DNA of 64,000 nt. It comes from Paenibacillus piscarius (GTDB lineage: Bacteria > Bacillota > Bacilli > Paenibacillales > Paenibacillaceae). Shown one piece after another: positions 54,501 to 63,043 of this stretch. Within the stretch, counting starts at the first letter, position 1; every line of letters begins with the position of its first letter. Below the pieces are notes generated by a model. The model did no database searches and was not told the origin of the DNA. It saw only the letters and a program-made list of their open reading frames with translations. Location: NCBI RefSeq assembly GCF_022234545.1, contig NZ_JAIEUI010000001.1, forward strand, positions 124,001 through 188,000, written 5' to 3'. The translations under genes were made by a program, and so were the position numbers.

Positions 54501-55520
54501 ATGAACCAGAATAGCAGCACGGTTCCTGCATTGCATGACATGTTCCGGGATGCCTTCAAGATCGGAGCCGCCGTCAGCACACCTATTATTTCCGCACAGG
54601 GTCCTTTCATTGCGAAGCATTATAACAGCATCACTGCCGAGAATGAGATGAAGCCGGCCCTTGTCCAGCCGCAGGAAGGGGAGTTCACCTTCGAGTCAGC
54701 GGACCGGATCTTTGACTTCGCGGAAACGCACGGGATCGGGGTCCGGGGACATACGCTTCTGTGGCATAACCAGACCGGGGACTGGATGTTCCAGAATGCG
54801 GAAGGCGGACCATGCACTAGAGAGCAATTGCTTGCACGTCTGCAGACCCACATCAATACGGTAGTTGGACGTTACCGGGGACGGGCCTATGCCTGGGATG
54901 TGGTGAATGAAGCGATTGAGGACAAGTCAGAAGAGTATCTGCGTGATACGAAGTGGCTGCAGATTATCGGTGAGGATTATCTCCGGCAGGCGTTCGAGAT
55001 GGCTCATCAGGCGGATCCTGACGCCTTACTGTTCTACAATGATTATAATGAGACTGACCCTGTCAAAAGCAAAAAGATCTACAAGCTCGTCCGCAGCCTG
55101 CTGGACCAGAATACGCCGATCCACGGCATCGGGATGCAGGGACACTGGAATATCTACGGCCCGTCCATTGACGAGATCCGCAGCGCGCTGGAGCTGTATG
55201 CATCGCTGGGCCTCAAGATCCAAATTACCGAGCTGGATCTCTCCGTGTTCAACCATGACGACAAACGCACGGACTTGAAAGCGCCAACAGCAGAAATGCT
55301 GAAGCTGCAGGAGGAACGTTATGCGGAGATTTTTGCTGTGCTGCTGGAATACAAGCAGGCGATCGATTCGGTAACCTTCTGGGGCGTGGCCGACGATTAT
55401 ACGTGGCTGGACGGCTTCCCGGTCCGCGGCCGCAAGAACTGGCCGTTCCTGTTCGATGAACAGAAGCAGCCCAAGGCTTCGTTTGGCCGCCTCGCGGCAC
55501 TGACGGCTCCGAAGTTGTAA
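54501..55520 (+). CDS. GH10 endo-1,4-beta-xylanase, intracellular
   Basis: 339 aa retaining xylanase consisting of the catalytic (beta/alpha)8 barrel only: no signal peptide, CBM or SLH domain. Acid/base E137 (WDVVNEAIED), nucleophile E244 (ITELDLS), plus NSITAENEMKP, HTLLWH and GMQGHWN subsite motifs. ATG 54501 follows AGGAGGTTGGAGAG; the frame is open back to 54384, but that would overlap the previous gene. Such enzymes trim imported xylo- or aldouronic oligosaccharides in the cytoplasm, as in the known Paenibacillus aldouronate-utilisation locus. No GH67 glucuronidase is present here. Confidence 0.95.
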   Translation: MNQNSSTVPALHDMFRDAFKIGAAVSTPIISAQGPFIAKHYNSITAENEMKPALVQPQEGEFTFESADRIFDFAETHGIGVRGHTLLWHNQTGDWMFQNAEGGPCTREQLLARLQTHINTVVGRYRGRAYAWDVVNEAIEDKSEEYLRDTKWLQIIGEDYLRQAFEMAHQADPDALLFYNDYNETDPVKSKKIYKLVRSLLDQNTPIHGIGMQGHWNIYGPSIDEIRSALELYASLGLKIQITELDLSVFNHDDKRTDLKAPTAEMLKLQEERYAEIFAVLLEYKQAIDSVTFWGVADDYTWLDGFPVRGRKNWPFLFDEQKQPKASFGRLAALTAPKL

Positions 55521-55579
55521 TTATCCTCATTCATCCTAACTACTACCTTAACTACTAACGATATTCTGGAGGGAATCCT

Positions 55580-57001
55580 ATGACATACCAACTGAAGCAA
55601 GCAACCGGCAAGGTGCCGCCGCAAGGCAATCCCCTGGTAGCGCACAGATACGGAGCCGATCCTTATGCGCTGGTATATGGGGACAGAGTCTACCTGTATA
55701 TGACCAATGATGCGCTGGAGTACGATGAGAACGGCACGGTAAAAGAGAACTCCTACAGCAGCATCAATACAATTACGGTCATCTCCTCGGCTGACCTGGT
55801 GAACTGGACTGATCATGGCCCGATCGCTGTAGCGGGACCGCAAGGCGCGGCCAAGTGGGCGACCCAGTCCTGGGCACCGGCAGCGGTCCGCAAGGTCATT
55901 GACGGGAAGGATAAGTTCTTCCTGTACTTCGCCAACAATGCCAGCGGCATCGGCGTGCTGTCCAGTGACAGTCCGGTCGGGCCGTGGGTAGACCCGATCG
56001 GGGAAGCCCTGATTCTGCGTTCCACTCCCGGCGTGGAGGATGTGACCTGGCTGTTCGACCCGGCGGTGCTGGTGGATGAGGACGGCAAGGGATATATTTA
56101 TTTTGGCGGCGGTGTGCCGGAAGGTCAGTTCGCTGAGCCGGGCACCGCGCGGGTGATGCCGCTTGGTGAAGACATGATCAGTGTAGTGGGAACGGCCCAG
56201 GTGATTCCCGCTCCGTACATGTTCGAGGATGCCGGCATTCATAAGTGGAAGGGCACTTATTATTACACTTATTGCTCGAACTTCTACAAGGGGGAGCGCG
56301 CAGAGGGCAGTCCTCCAGCCGGTGAGATTGCTTACATGACAAGCAGCAGTCCGATGGGACCGTGGATGTATCAGACGACCATTCTGAAGAATCCGGGACA
56401 TTTCTTCGGCGTATCGGGGAACAATCACCACGCGATTTTCCAGTTCCGGGACAGCTGGTACATCGCCTACCATGCCCAGACCTTATCCAAGGCCCAGGGG
56501 ATTGCGAACGGCTACCGCTCGACGCATCTTAACCGCCTGGCCCATAACGAGGACGGGTCCATCCAGGAGATTCATGCCGACTATGAGGGCGTATCGCAGC
56601 TGGGCAGCCTGAATCCGTATGAACGTATTCCGGCGGCAACAATGGGCTGGAGCGCAGGCGTGAAGACCGAATATCTGGCTGAGGGCGGCGTTCAGGCCGT
56701 AACGGAGGTGGAGCATGGCGGCTGGATCGGCTTATCCGGGGTAGACTTCGGCAGCGGAGCAGACGCATTCCAGGCTTCGGTGCTGGGACTGGAAGCAGGC
56801 GGTGTGCTGGAGCTGCATTTGGATGAACCGGCCGGCCCGCTGATCGGCAAGCTGCAGGTTCCGGCGGCAGGCGCAGCGCAGGGATGGACGGAATTGAAGA
56901 CAGAGGTCCAGGGAGCGGCTGGCGTTCATGCCCTCTATCTTGTTTTTGCAGGAGAGAGCGGTAAGGATTTGTTCAAGCTGGCCCATTGGCAATTCACTTA
57001 A
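55580..57001 (+). CDS. GH43 arabinoxylan-active hydrolase with CBM6-like module
   Basis: 473 aa, cytoplasmic. Propeller about 1-330 with base D27 (HRYGADPYA), second Asp in TWLFDPAVLVDEDG and acid Glu in FEDAGIHKWKG; the GHHFFGVSGNNHHAIFQF-like region is typical of arabinoxylan arabinofuranohydrolases (XynD type). C-terminal about 350-473 (VDFGSGADAFQASVLGLEAGG...) is a CBM6-like sandwich. RBS TGGAGGG. 59 bp after the xylanase and likely in its operon. Confidence 0.9.
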   Translation: MTYQLKQATGKVPPQGNPLVAHRYGADPYALVYGDRVYLYMTNDALEYDENGTVKENSYSSINTITVISSADLVNWTDHGPIAVAGPQGAAKWATQSWAPAAVRKVIDGKDKFFLYFANNASGIGVLSSDSPVGPWVDPIGEALILRSTPGVEDVTWLFDPAVLVDEDGKGYIYFGGGVPEGQFAEPGTARVMPLGEDMISVVGTAQVIPAPYMFEDAGIHKWKGTYYYTYCSNFYKGERAEGSPPAGEIAYMTSSSPMGPWMYQTTILKNPGHFFGVSGNNHHAIFQFRDSWYIAYHAQTLSKAQGIANGYRSTHLNRLAHNEDGSIQEIHADYEGVSQLGSLNPYERIPAATMGWSAGVKTEYLAEGGVQAVTEVEHGGWIGLSGVDFGSGADAFQASVLGLEAGGVLELHLDEPAGPLIGKLQVPAAGAAQGWTELKTEVQGAAGVHALYLVFAGESGKDLFKLAHWQFT

Positions 57002-57032
57002 GCAGCATAACTAACAGCAAGGAGGCGGCACA

Positions 57033-58544
57033 TTGAATACAGCCATCATTACTAATCCAGTACTATGGGCAGATGTCCCGGATGTGGATGTAATCCGGGT
57101 CGGCCCGGTGTTCTATATGGTCAGCACCAGTATGCACTCGATGCCGGGCTGTCCGATCATGAAGTCGGTGAATCTGAAGGACTGGGAGATTGTGAGTTAC
57201 GTCTTCGATACCTTCGAGGACACTCCGGCCTTCCGGCTGGAGGACGGTGAAGGCATCTACGGGGGCGGCTCCTGGGCGGCCTCGCTGCGGTGCAGGAACG
57301 GAATCTATTATGTATGCTTCTCCTCCAATAATACGGACCGGTTCTACATCTACCAGACCCGGGATATTGAGAATGGGCCGTGGGAGCGTTCGGTCATGCA
57401 GGATCTGTACCACGACCCGGCCCTGCTGCTGGATGATGACGGCCGCAATTATGTGATCTACGGGAACGGGGATATCCGCATCCGGGAGCTGAATGAGGAT
57501 CTGACCGGATGGATGCACGGGGGAACGGAGCAACTGCTGCTCGAAGGTGAGCGGGAGGGAATTATGCTGCGGATGGAGGGCTGTCATGCCCATAAGCGGG
57601 GCGGATATTATTACCTGTTCTTCATCGAATGGCCGTCAGAGGGCAATATGCGCAGACGTCAACTGTGCTACCGCTCCCGCGAGCTGCTGGGTCCTTACGA
57701 GCGCCGGGTTATCCTGGACGATAACATAGGCTATGAGAACCGCGGTGTAGCGCAAGGCGGGCTGGTGGATACTGAGGACGGCGACTGGTACGCAGTGCTG
57801 TTCCAGGATCACGGGGCGGTTGGACGCGTTCCCTGCATATTCCCTGTAGCCTGGGAGAACGACTGGCCGGTGGTCGGAGATGGCGGCAAAGCTCCGGTAA
57901 GCTTCGGGACGAAGCTGCCCGCCGGTGAGCCGAAGGCGATTGTAATCAGCGATGAGTTCGATTATAGGGAGAACCGGCTGGAGCTTCAGTGGCAGTGGAA
58001 CCATAACCCTGACAATGAGCTGTGGTCAGTCACCGAGCAGCCGGGCTGCCTGCGGCTGCGCACGGGACGGGTGGCCGACAGTGTCGTGTCAGCGCGCAAC
58101 ACGCTGACCCAGCGGACCGAAGGCCCGGCTTGCAGTGCAGAGACGGTGCTATATCTGGGCGGCATGAGTGAAGGAGACCGGGCGGGCATGGTTGCTCTCC
58201 AATCCGGGTACGGCACAGTTGAGGTGGCGGCCGGAGAGCAGGGACAGTTCGCCGTGGAGATGTGCGTCACTGGTGATAACGGCTCCAATGTGGTAGAGAG
58301 CATCCCGTTCGCAGGCCAGCGGATCTGCCTGCGGATTGATTTCAACTTCAGGGATGGTGTGGATGAAGCTTCGTTCTTCTATTCCGGGGACGGGGAGGTC
58401 TGGCACTCCATCGGACAGACGCTGCATATGAAATATACGCTCGATCACTTCATGGGCTACCGGATCGGCTTATTCAATTATGCGACCCTGAAGCCCGGCG
58501 GCTATGCTGACTTCGGTTATTTCCACTACCGGAGAGAGGATTAG
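57033..58544 (+). CDS. GH43 beta-xylosidase/arabinofuranosidase
   Basis: 503 aa with an N-terminal propeller (about 1-315) and C-terminal beta-sandwich of the xylosidase type (about 330-500). Opening NPVLWADVPDVDVIRVGPVFYMVSTS is the hallmark of this GH43 branch; YHDPALLLDDDGRNYVIYG and the Glu of RMEGCHAHKRGGYYYLFF are the other catalytic regions. TTG start at 57033 after AAGGAGG. The stop (TAG) overlaps the convergent araC stop by 4 bp. Acts on xylobiose-type or arabinosyl substrates; exact preference not resolvable. Confidence 0.92.
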   Translation: MNTAIITNPVLWADVPDVDVIRVGPVFYMVSTSMHSMPGCPIMKSVNLKDWEIVSYVFDTFEDTPAFRLEDGEGIYGGGSWAASLRCRNGIYYVCFSSNNTDRFYIYQTRDIENGPWERSVMQDLYHDPALLLDDDGRNYVIYGNGDIRIRELNEDLTGWMHGGTEQLLLEGEREGIMLRMEGCHAHKRGGYYYLFFIEWPSEGNMRRRQLCYRSRELLGPYERRVILDDNIGYENRGVAQGGLVDTEDGDWYAVLFQDHGAVGRVPCIFPVAWENDWPVVGDGGKAPVSFGTKLPAGEPKAIVISDEFDYRENRLELQWQWNHNPDNELWSVTEQPGCLRLRTGRVADSVVSARNTLTQRTEGPACSAETVLYLGGMSEGDRAGMVALQSGYGTVEVAAGEQGQFAVEMCVTGDNGSNVVESIPFAGQRICLRIDFNFRDGVDEASFFYSGDGEVWHSIGQTLHMKYTLDHFMGYRIGLFNYATLKPGGYADFGYFHYRRED

Positions 58545-59431
58545 ACCCGGGGCTGGAAGCGGGAAGCATATTCGCTTGGAGTCAGGGAGGTATGCTGCTT
58601 GAAGATTCTGCCGAAGTACGTCAGGCTCACGAAGCCGACCCGGAAGGCGACCTCCTGAATCGGGTACCGGCGGAGCTGGAGCAGACGGCTGGCCTCATGC
58701 ACGCGCAGCATATTGACATATTCAATTAAGGTCTTGCCGGTGTTCTTCTTGAACAGATGGCAGAAGTAGTTAGGCGTCACGCAGCAGATCCGGGCGGCGG
58801 ACTCCACGGTCAGCGGTTCGTGGAAATGGTTGCTGAGGTGGATCAGCAGCGGCTCGATGCCGGTCTCCGGACGGTCTTTTTTGGAACGCGGGGCTTTGAA
58901 CTCCGCCATGGGGTAAGCCAGACCCATGGCGGAGAACAAGCCGCCCTTGATACATAATTCATATCCGAAGCTTTTGCTCTGATAACTCTGTACAATATGT
59001 TCAATGCTTGCTCTGATCTGCCCGGTCACCGGCTGGTCTGCGGAATAGAAGGCCGGCAGCCGGAGCTCTCCGCTGAGCAGCGGCCGGATATGCTGAAGCT
59101 CGGTAGGGTCTCTCATCCCGCTCAGCAGCGCCTCGTTATAGACTACCGCATACAGCTCGCTGCCGTCCTCTGTCGGATAGGCGGCATGAATCTGCGGCCG
59201 GCTGACGAAGGCCAGCTCGCCTGCAGTCAAGACTCTCGAATGAGGACCGACCTGGACGCGGAAGCTGCCCTTAGTGACGAGAATCCATTCCAGGTGGTCA
59301 TGCCAGTGGGGCGGTATGATGCTGCGGTCCGGAAAGCAGATATGAAACACATTCACCGGGAACAGCTCTTCCGGCATTTCCGTATGCTCTTTTTTCCACG
59401 GATAAGGCTTGTCCTCGAAGGTTTCTTCCAA
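58541..59431 (-). CDS. AraC-family regulator with cupin sensor
   Basis: 297 aa from TTG 59431, chosen because GGAGGG lies 7 bp upstream; the longer frame from 59524 runs through the divergent promoter region. Cupin about 30-120 (IIPPHWHDHLEWILVTKGSFRVQVG), AraC domain about 195-290 (LTVESAARICCVTPNYFCHLFKKNTG and IQEVAFRVGFVSLTYFGRIFKQHT). Divergent from GH31 at 59557. Convergent with GH43, sharing TTAG. Confidence 0.9.
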   Translation of the reverse strand: MEETFEDKPYPWKKEHTEMPEELFPVNVFHICFPDRSIIPPHWHDHLEWILVTKGSFRVQVGPHSRVLTAGELAFVSRPQIHAAYPTEDGSELYAVVYNEALLSGMRDPTELQHIRPLLSGELRLPAFYSADQPVTGQIRASIEHIVQSYQSKSFGYELCIKGGLFSAMGLAYPMAEFKAPRSKKDRPETGIEPLLIHLSNHFHEPLTVESAARICCVTPNYFCHLFKKNTGKTLIEYVNMLRVHEASRLLQLRRYPIQEVAFRVGFVSLTYFGRIFKQHTSLTPSEYASRFQPRV

Positions 59432-59556
59432 CGTAATCCCTCCACAAAAACGTAATATCGTATTATAGATGCGTACTTTTAGGTGTAGTAACGCGGCTTG
59501 GCACTCTTTATACTGTGGTTGCAACCTTATTATAGAACTGTTGGAGGGATCGCGCT

Positions 59557-61539
59557 ATGTTTCTTGAACAGAATGGCCGGCTGATCAGAGAATATGACCA
59601 TGAGAAGGTCTGGATAGAGCCATGGGGTGCGAATTCGCTGCGGATTCGCGCATCCTATGCGCAGATTACCGATGAAGAGTGGGCGCTGCTGCCTGCACCG
59701 GAGACCCCGGGCGAGATAACGATTACTAAAGAGCGGGCAACGATTGTGAACGGAAAGATCCGGGCGGAGATTACGGAGAAGGGGCAGATTTTCTTTTATA
59801 ACCAGCATGGTAAGCTCCTGCTTAACGAGACCGAAGATACGTACCAGTTGAAATATGGCGGCAGAGAGCTGGCGGCGGTTCCGGGGAGCAGTGATTTCTC
59901 CGTGAAGCTGCGGCTGGAGGCGGACCCTAACGAGAAGCTGTTCGGGATGGGGCAATACCAGCATTCCTTCCTCAACCTGAAGGGCTGTTCCCTGGAGCTG
60001 ACCCACCGCAACAGCCAGATCAGTGTTCCGTTCGTGCTGTCCAGCAGCGGCTACGGGTTCCTGTGGCATAATCCGGCAGTCGGTCAGGCGCACTTCAGTC
60101 TGAATGTGACCGAATGGACAGCCCCTTCGTCCAAGCAGCTCGATTACTGGATCACTGCCGGGGATACCCCTGCCGAGATCGAGGAAGCGTATGCCAAGGC
60201 GACGGGAACCGTGCCGATGATGCCGGATTACGGCATGGGCTTCTGGCAGTGCAAGCTCCGTTACCGCACCCAGGAGGAACTCCTGGAGGTGGCGAGAGAG
60301 CATAAGCGGCGGAATCTGCCGATTGACGTCATCGTGGTCGATTTCTTCCACTGGACGAACCAGGGGGACTGGCGTTTTGATCCCGAGTACTGGCCTGATC
60401 CTGAGGCGATGGTGCGGGAGCTGCAGGAGATGGGCATCGAGCTGATGGTCTCGGTATGGCCGACCGTGCAGACGGAGAGTGAGAATTACCGGGAGATGCT
60501 GGAGAAGGGGTATCTGCTCCGCTCCGACCGCGGGGTCCGCACCCAGTTCCAGTTCCTCGGGCAGAATGCTATTTTCGATGCGACCAATCCTGCGGCCCGC
60601 GAGTTCCTGTGGGGGCTGATTAAGCAGAATTATTATGACAAGGGGATCAAAATCTTCTGGCTGGACGAGGCCGAGCCGGAGCTGACCGTCTACGATCATG
60701 ATATTTACCGGTATCACATCGGCTCCAGCAAGCAGATCGGCAACCTCTATCCGATGCGGTACAGCCAGACGTTCTATGACGGAATGACTGCTGCGGGGCA
60801 GGAGAACATTATCAATCTGGTGCGTACCGCCTGGGCAGGCAGCCAGCGTTACGGGGCGCTTGTCTGGTCCGGGGATATCCATTCCAGCTTCAAGGTGCTG
60901 GCGATTCAGGTGCGGGCCGGGCTGAACATGGCGATTGCCGGCATTCCCTGGTGGACGACCGATATCGGCGGCTTCCACGGCGGCAACCCGGCCGAGCCTT
61001 CCTTCCGCGAGCTCATGGTCCGCTGGTTCCAGTACGGCGCGTTCTCGCCGGTGTTCCGGCTGCATGGGGACCGGCAGCCGTTTGTGCCGCCGACCGGCAC
61101 GAGAGGTGGCGGTGTGTGCGGCAGCGGCTCGGACAATGAGGTGTGGAGCTACGGCGAAGAGGCCTACGCCATCTTCAAGGAGTTCATGCAGATCCGGGAG
61201 CGGCTGAAGCCGTATATCCGCGGGCTGATGCAGGCTGCCCATGAGCAGGGAACCCCGCCGATGCGCCCGCTCTTCTATGATTTCCCGCAGGACCCGGACG
61301 CCTGGAACGTCGAAGACCAGTATATGTTCGGGCCGGACCTGCTGGTCGCCCCGGTGCTGGCCGAGGGGGAACGGTCGCGCAGCGTATACCTGCCGGCTGG
61401 CGCGCAGTGGACCCACGTCTATACCGGCGACACCTATTCCGGCGGACAGGCCATTGTGGTCGATGCGCCGCTGGAGCAGATTCCGCTCTTCGTGCGTGAC
61501 GGCGCCCCGCTGCCGATTCTGGGCGGAGCAGAAGAGTAA
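59557..61539 (+). CDS. GH31 alpha-xylosidase family hydrolase
   Basis: 660 aa, shorter than the usual 750-800 because it ends soon after the proximal C-terminal domain. Nucleophile D370 in IFWLDEAEPE (YicI/alpha-xylosidase style WLDxxEPE), acid/base D440 in VWSGDIHSSF, and the barrel start PDYGMGFWQCKLRYRTQEEL. No signal peptide. TTGGAGGG precedes the ATG. Likely releases alpha-linked xylose from xyloglucan oligosaccharides. Divergent from its probable regulator at 58541. Confidence 0.93.
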   Translation: MFLEQNGRLIREYDHEKVWIEPWGANSLRIRASYAQITDEEWALLPAPETPGEITITKERATIVNGKIRAEITEKGQIFFYNQHGKLLLNETEDTYQLKYGGRELAAVPGSSDFSVKLRLEADPNEKLFGMGQYQHSFLNLKGCSLELTHRNSQISVPFVLSSSGYGFLWHNPAVGQAHFSLNVTEWTAPSSKQLDYWITAGDTPAEIEEAYAKATGTVPMMPDYGMGFWQCKLRYRTQEELLEVAREHKRRNLPIDVIVVDFFHWTNQGDWRFDPEYWPDPEAMVRELQEMGIELMVSVWPTVQTESENYREMLEKGYLLRSDRGVRTQFQFLGQNAIFDATNPAAREFLWGLIKQNYYDKGIKIFWLDEAEPELTVYDHDIYRYHIGSSKQIGNLYPMRYSQTFYDGMTAAGQENIINLVRTAWAGSQRYGALVWSGDIHSSFKVLAIQVRAGLNMAIAGIPWWTTDIGGFHGGNPAEPSFRELMVRWFQYGAFSPVFRLHGDRQPFVPPTGTRGGGVCGSGSDNEVWSYGEEAYAIFKEFMQIRERLKPYIRGLMQAAHEQGTPPMRPLFYDFPQDPDAWNVEDQYMFGPDLLVAPVLAEGERSRSVYLPAGAQWTHVYTGDTYSGGQAIVVDAPLEQIPLFVRDGAPLPILGGAEE

Positions 61540-61552
61540 GGACGTTGTTAAC

Positions 61553-61593
61553 AAGGGCAGCGATTCTCCGGTGGAGGGTCGCTGCCCTTTGTT
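61553..61593 (+). terminator. Terminator after the second GH31 gene
   Basis: AAGGGCAGCGA (61553-61563) pairs with TCGCTGCCCTT (61579-61589), followed by TGTT. The 51-bp array begins directly afterwards. Confidence 0.8.
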
Positions 61594-61606
61594 AGTTGGG
61601 GCGGAA

Positions 61607-61953
61607 TGTGTGTGGACGGATGTATGCGAAAAACCGAACACATTGGGCGTGACAGAGGCACGCGGGCGGAATGTAGACGAAAAACCGACCACATTCGGCG
61701 TGGCGGAGGCGTGTGAGCGGAATGTAATCGAAAAACCGACCACATTGGGCGTGACAGAGGCGCGTGGGCGAAATGTAATCGGAAAACCGATTAGATTGGG
61801 CGTGACAGAGGCGCGTGGGCGAAATGTAATCGGAAAACCGATTACATTGGGCTTGCGGGAGGCGTGCGAGCGAAATGTAATCGAAAAACCGATCACATTT
61901 GGCGTGGCGGAGGCGCGAGGGCGGAATGTAATCGAAAAACCGATTACATTTGG
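61607..61953. repeat. 51-bp tandem hairpin array, locus 3 (7 units)
   Basis: AAAACCG begins at 61630, 61681, 61732, 61783, 61834, 61885 and 61936: seven units, all spaced 51 bp. Units 5 and 7 carry perfect stems (AATGTAATCGG/CCGATTACATT with a 4-nt loop; AATGTAATCG/CGATTACATT). Units 2-4 and 6 have one or two mismatches. Spacer GGCGTGACAGAGGCGCGTGG-like. It fills most of the gap 61540-62080 between convergent genes; 61954-62080 shows nothing else recognisable. Frames remain open through it on both strands but lack start signals. Confidence 0.92.
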
Positions 61954-62080
61954 CGGCGGCGAGAGGGTAGCCCGCAGTTGGAGCAACGATGTATTCACAT
62001 CTCCACATACCCTTTGCCATACTACTAACTCACTCCCACCTAACCCTCGTCTAACTCCGGCCCTATTACGCCCCCCCGCC

Positions 62081-62872
62081 CTACTCCCCCTCCCGCCCCT
62101 GCGGCTCTCTGGCGTTCAGCTTCTCCCGGTAGGTCCGGGGAGAGAAGCCGGTCAGCTGCCGGAACTGGCGGCAGAAGTGCTCGACATTCGCGTAGCCGCA
62201 GAGCGCGGCGATCTCGGCGATCTTGTGCTGGCCGTAGCCCAGCTTCTCCTTGGCCAGGCGAATGCGGCAGTGAATGACATCCTCCATGCAGGAGATGCCG
62301 AAGGTCGATTTGTAGATCGTCTGCAGATAGCCTGCGCTGATATGCAGATGTTCGGCCATGGAGGACACGGTCCAGGGGTAGCCAGGGTTGCTGTATAAGG
62401 TCTTGCGCAGCTCCAGCAGATTGTAGTATTGCGGCGTCAGCTTATCCTGGGTCGCCTCCGAGAGCTTGTTGAACAGGAGGCGGAACAGGTAGTCAATGGA
62501 CAGCTCGCGGTAATCGTTCTGGAATGAATTCTCCAGGGTCAGCAATTGGAACAGCTGGTGGCAATAGCCGGGGTCGGGCAGCGAGAACGGCTTGGCGATC
62601 GGTACCACGCTTTCCGTGATATAAGATTCATCCGCATCGAACCGGACCCAGTCGTTAACGTATTTCTTGGCGCAGGCCCGGTAATAGATGGGGTGGCCCG
62701 GCGGATACAGGACTGCCGAGTGAGCGGGGAATTCCTTAAGCTCTCCGTTCACCTCGAATTGCGCCGGGGTCTGGGTCAGAACAAGAAGCCAGGCGTCCAG
62801 TCCCTCAGGGATGCTGTAGACGAAGTTCGCAGGATGTGCGGCATCGTATTCCACGTAGTGTATGGTGGGCAT
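62081..62872 (-). CDS. AraC-family transcriptional regulator
   Basis: 263 aa, close paralogue of the regulator at 22125. Cupin-like N-terminus (about 5-115) and AraC domain (about 150-250: WTVSSMAEHLHISAGYLQTIYKSTFG and IAEIAALCGYANVEHFCRQFRQLTGFSPRTYR). Start ATG 62872 follows AAAGGAG. Divergent from the GH43 gene at 63044, its likely target. Confidence 0.92.
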   Translation of the reverse strand: MPTIHYVEYDAAHPANFVYSIPEGLDAWLLVLTQTPAQFEVNGELKEFPAHSAVLYPPGHPIYYRACAKKYVNDWVRFDADESYITESVVPIAKPFSLPDPGYCHQLFQLLTLENSFQNDYRELSIDYLFRLLFNKLSEATQDKLTPQYYNLLELRKTLYSNPGYPWTVSSMAEHLHISAGYLQTIYKSTFGISCMEDVIHCRIRLAKEKLGYGQHKIAEIAALCGYANVEHFCRQFRQLTGFSPRTYREKLNAREPQGREGE

Positions 62873-62920
62873 TGGCTTCTCCTTTCTTCGGATAGATCAA
62901 ATAATGGTCAGTAAATATCA

Positions 62921-62949
62921 TTGTTAGAATTTCGCTGAATCTCTATAAT
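62921..62949 (+). promoter_or_regulatory. Promoter of the GH43 gene at 63044
   Basis: -35 TTGTTA (62921-62926), 17-bp spacer, -10 TATAAT (62944-62949). Confidence 0.7.
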
Positions 62950-63043
62950 TTGTAGTGAATATGATGATAGTATCTGAAGGCTGACAGAGAATTGAGAGAT
63001 TATTGTTATGAGAAATCATCAATAGAAGAAAGGTTGTTGCTTA

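Noticed and set aside
61607..61953. CRISPR array
   Set aside because: The whole 51-bp unit is repeated, with no unique spacers between short repeats, and no cas gene is present.
59530..61998. Very long open frame on the minus strand opposite the GH31 gene
   Set aside because: It is the complement of a clear GH31 coding sequence extended by the frame-neutral 51-bp array; its composition (His/Arg/Leu-rich) is typical of a shadow frame.
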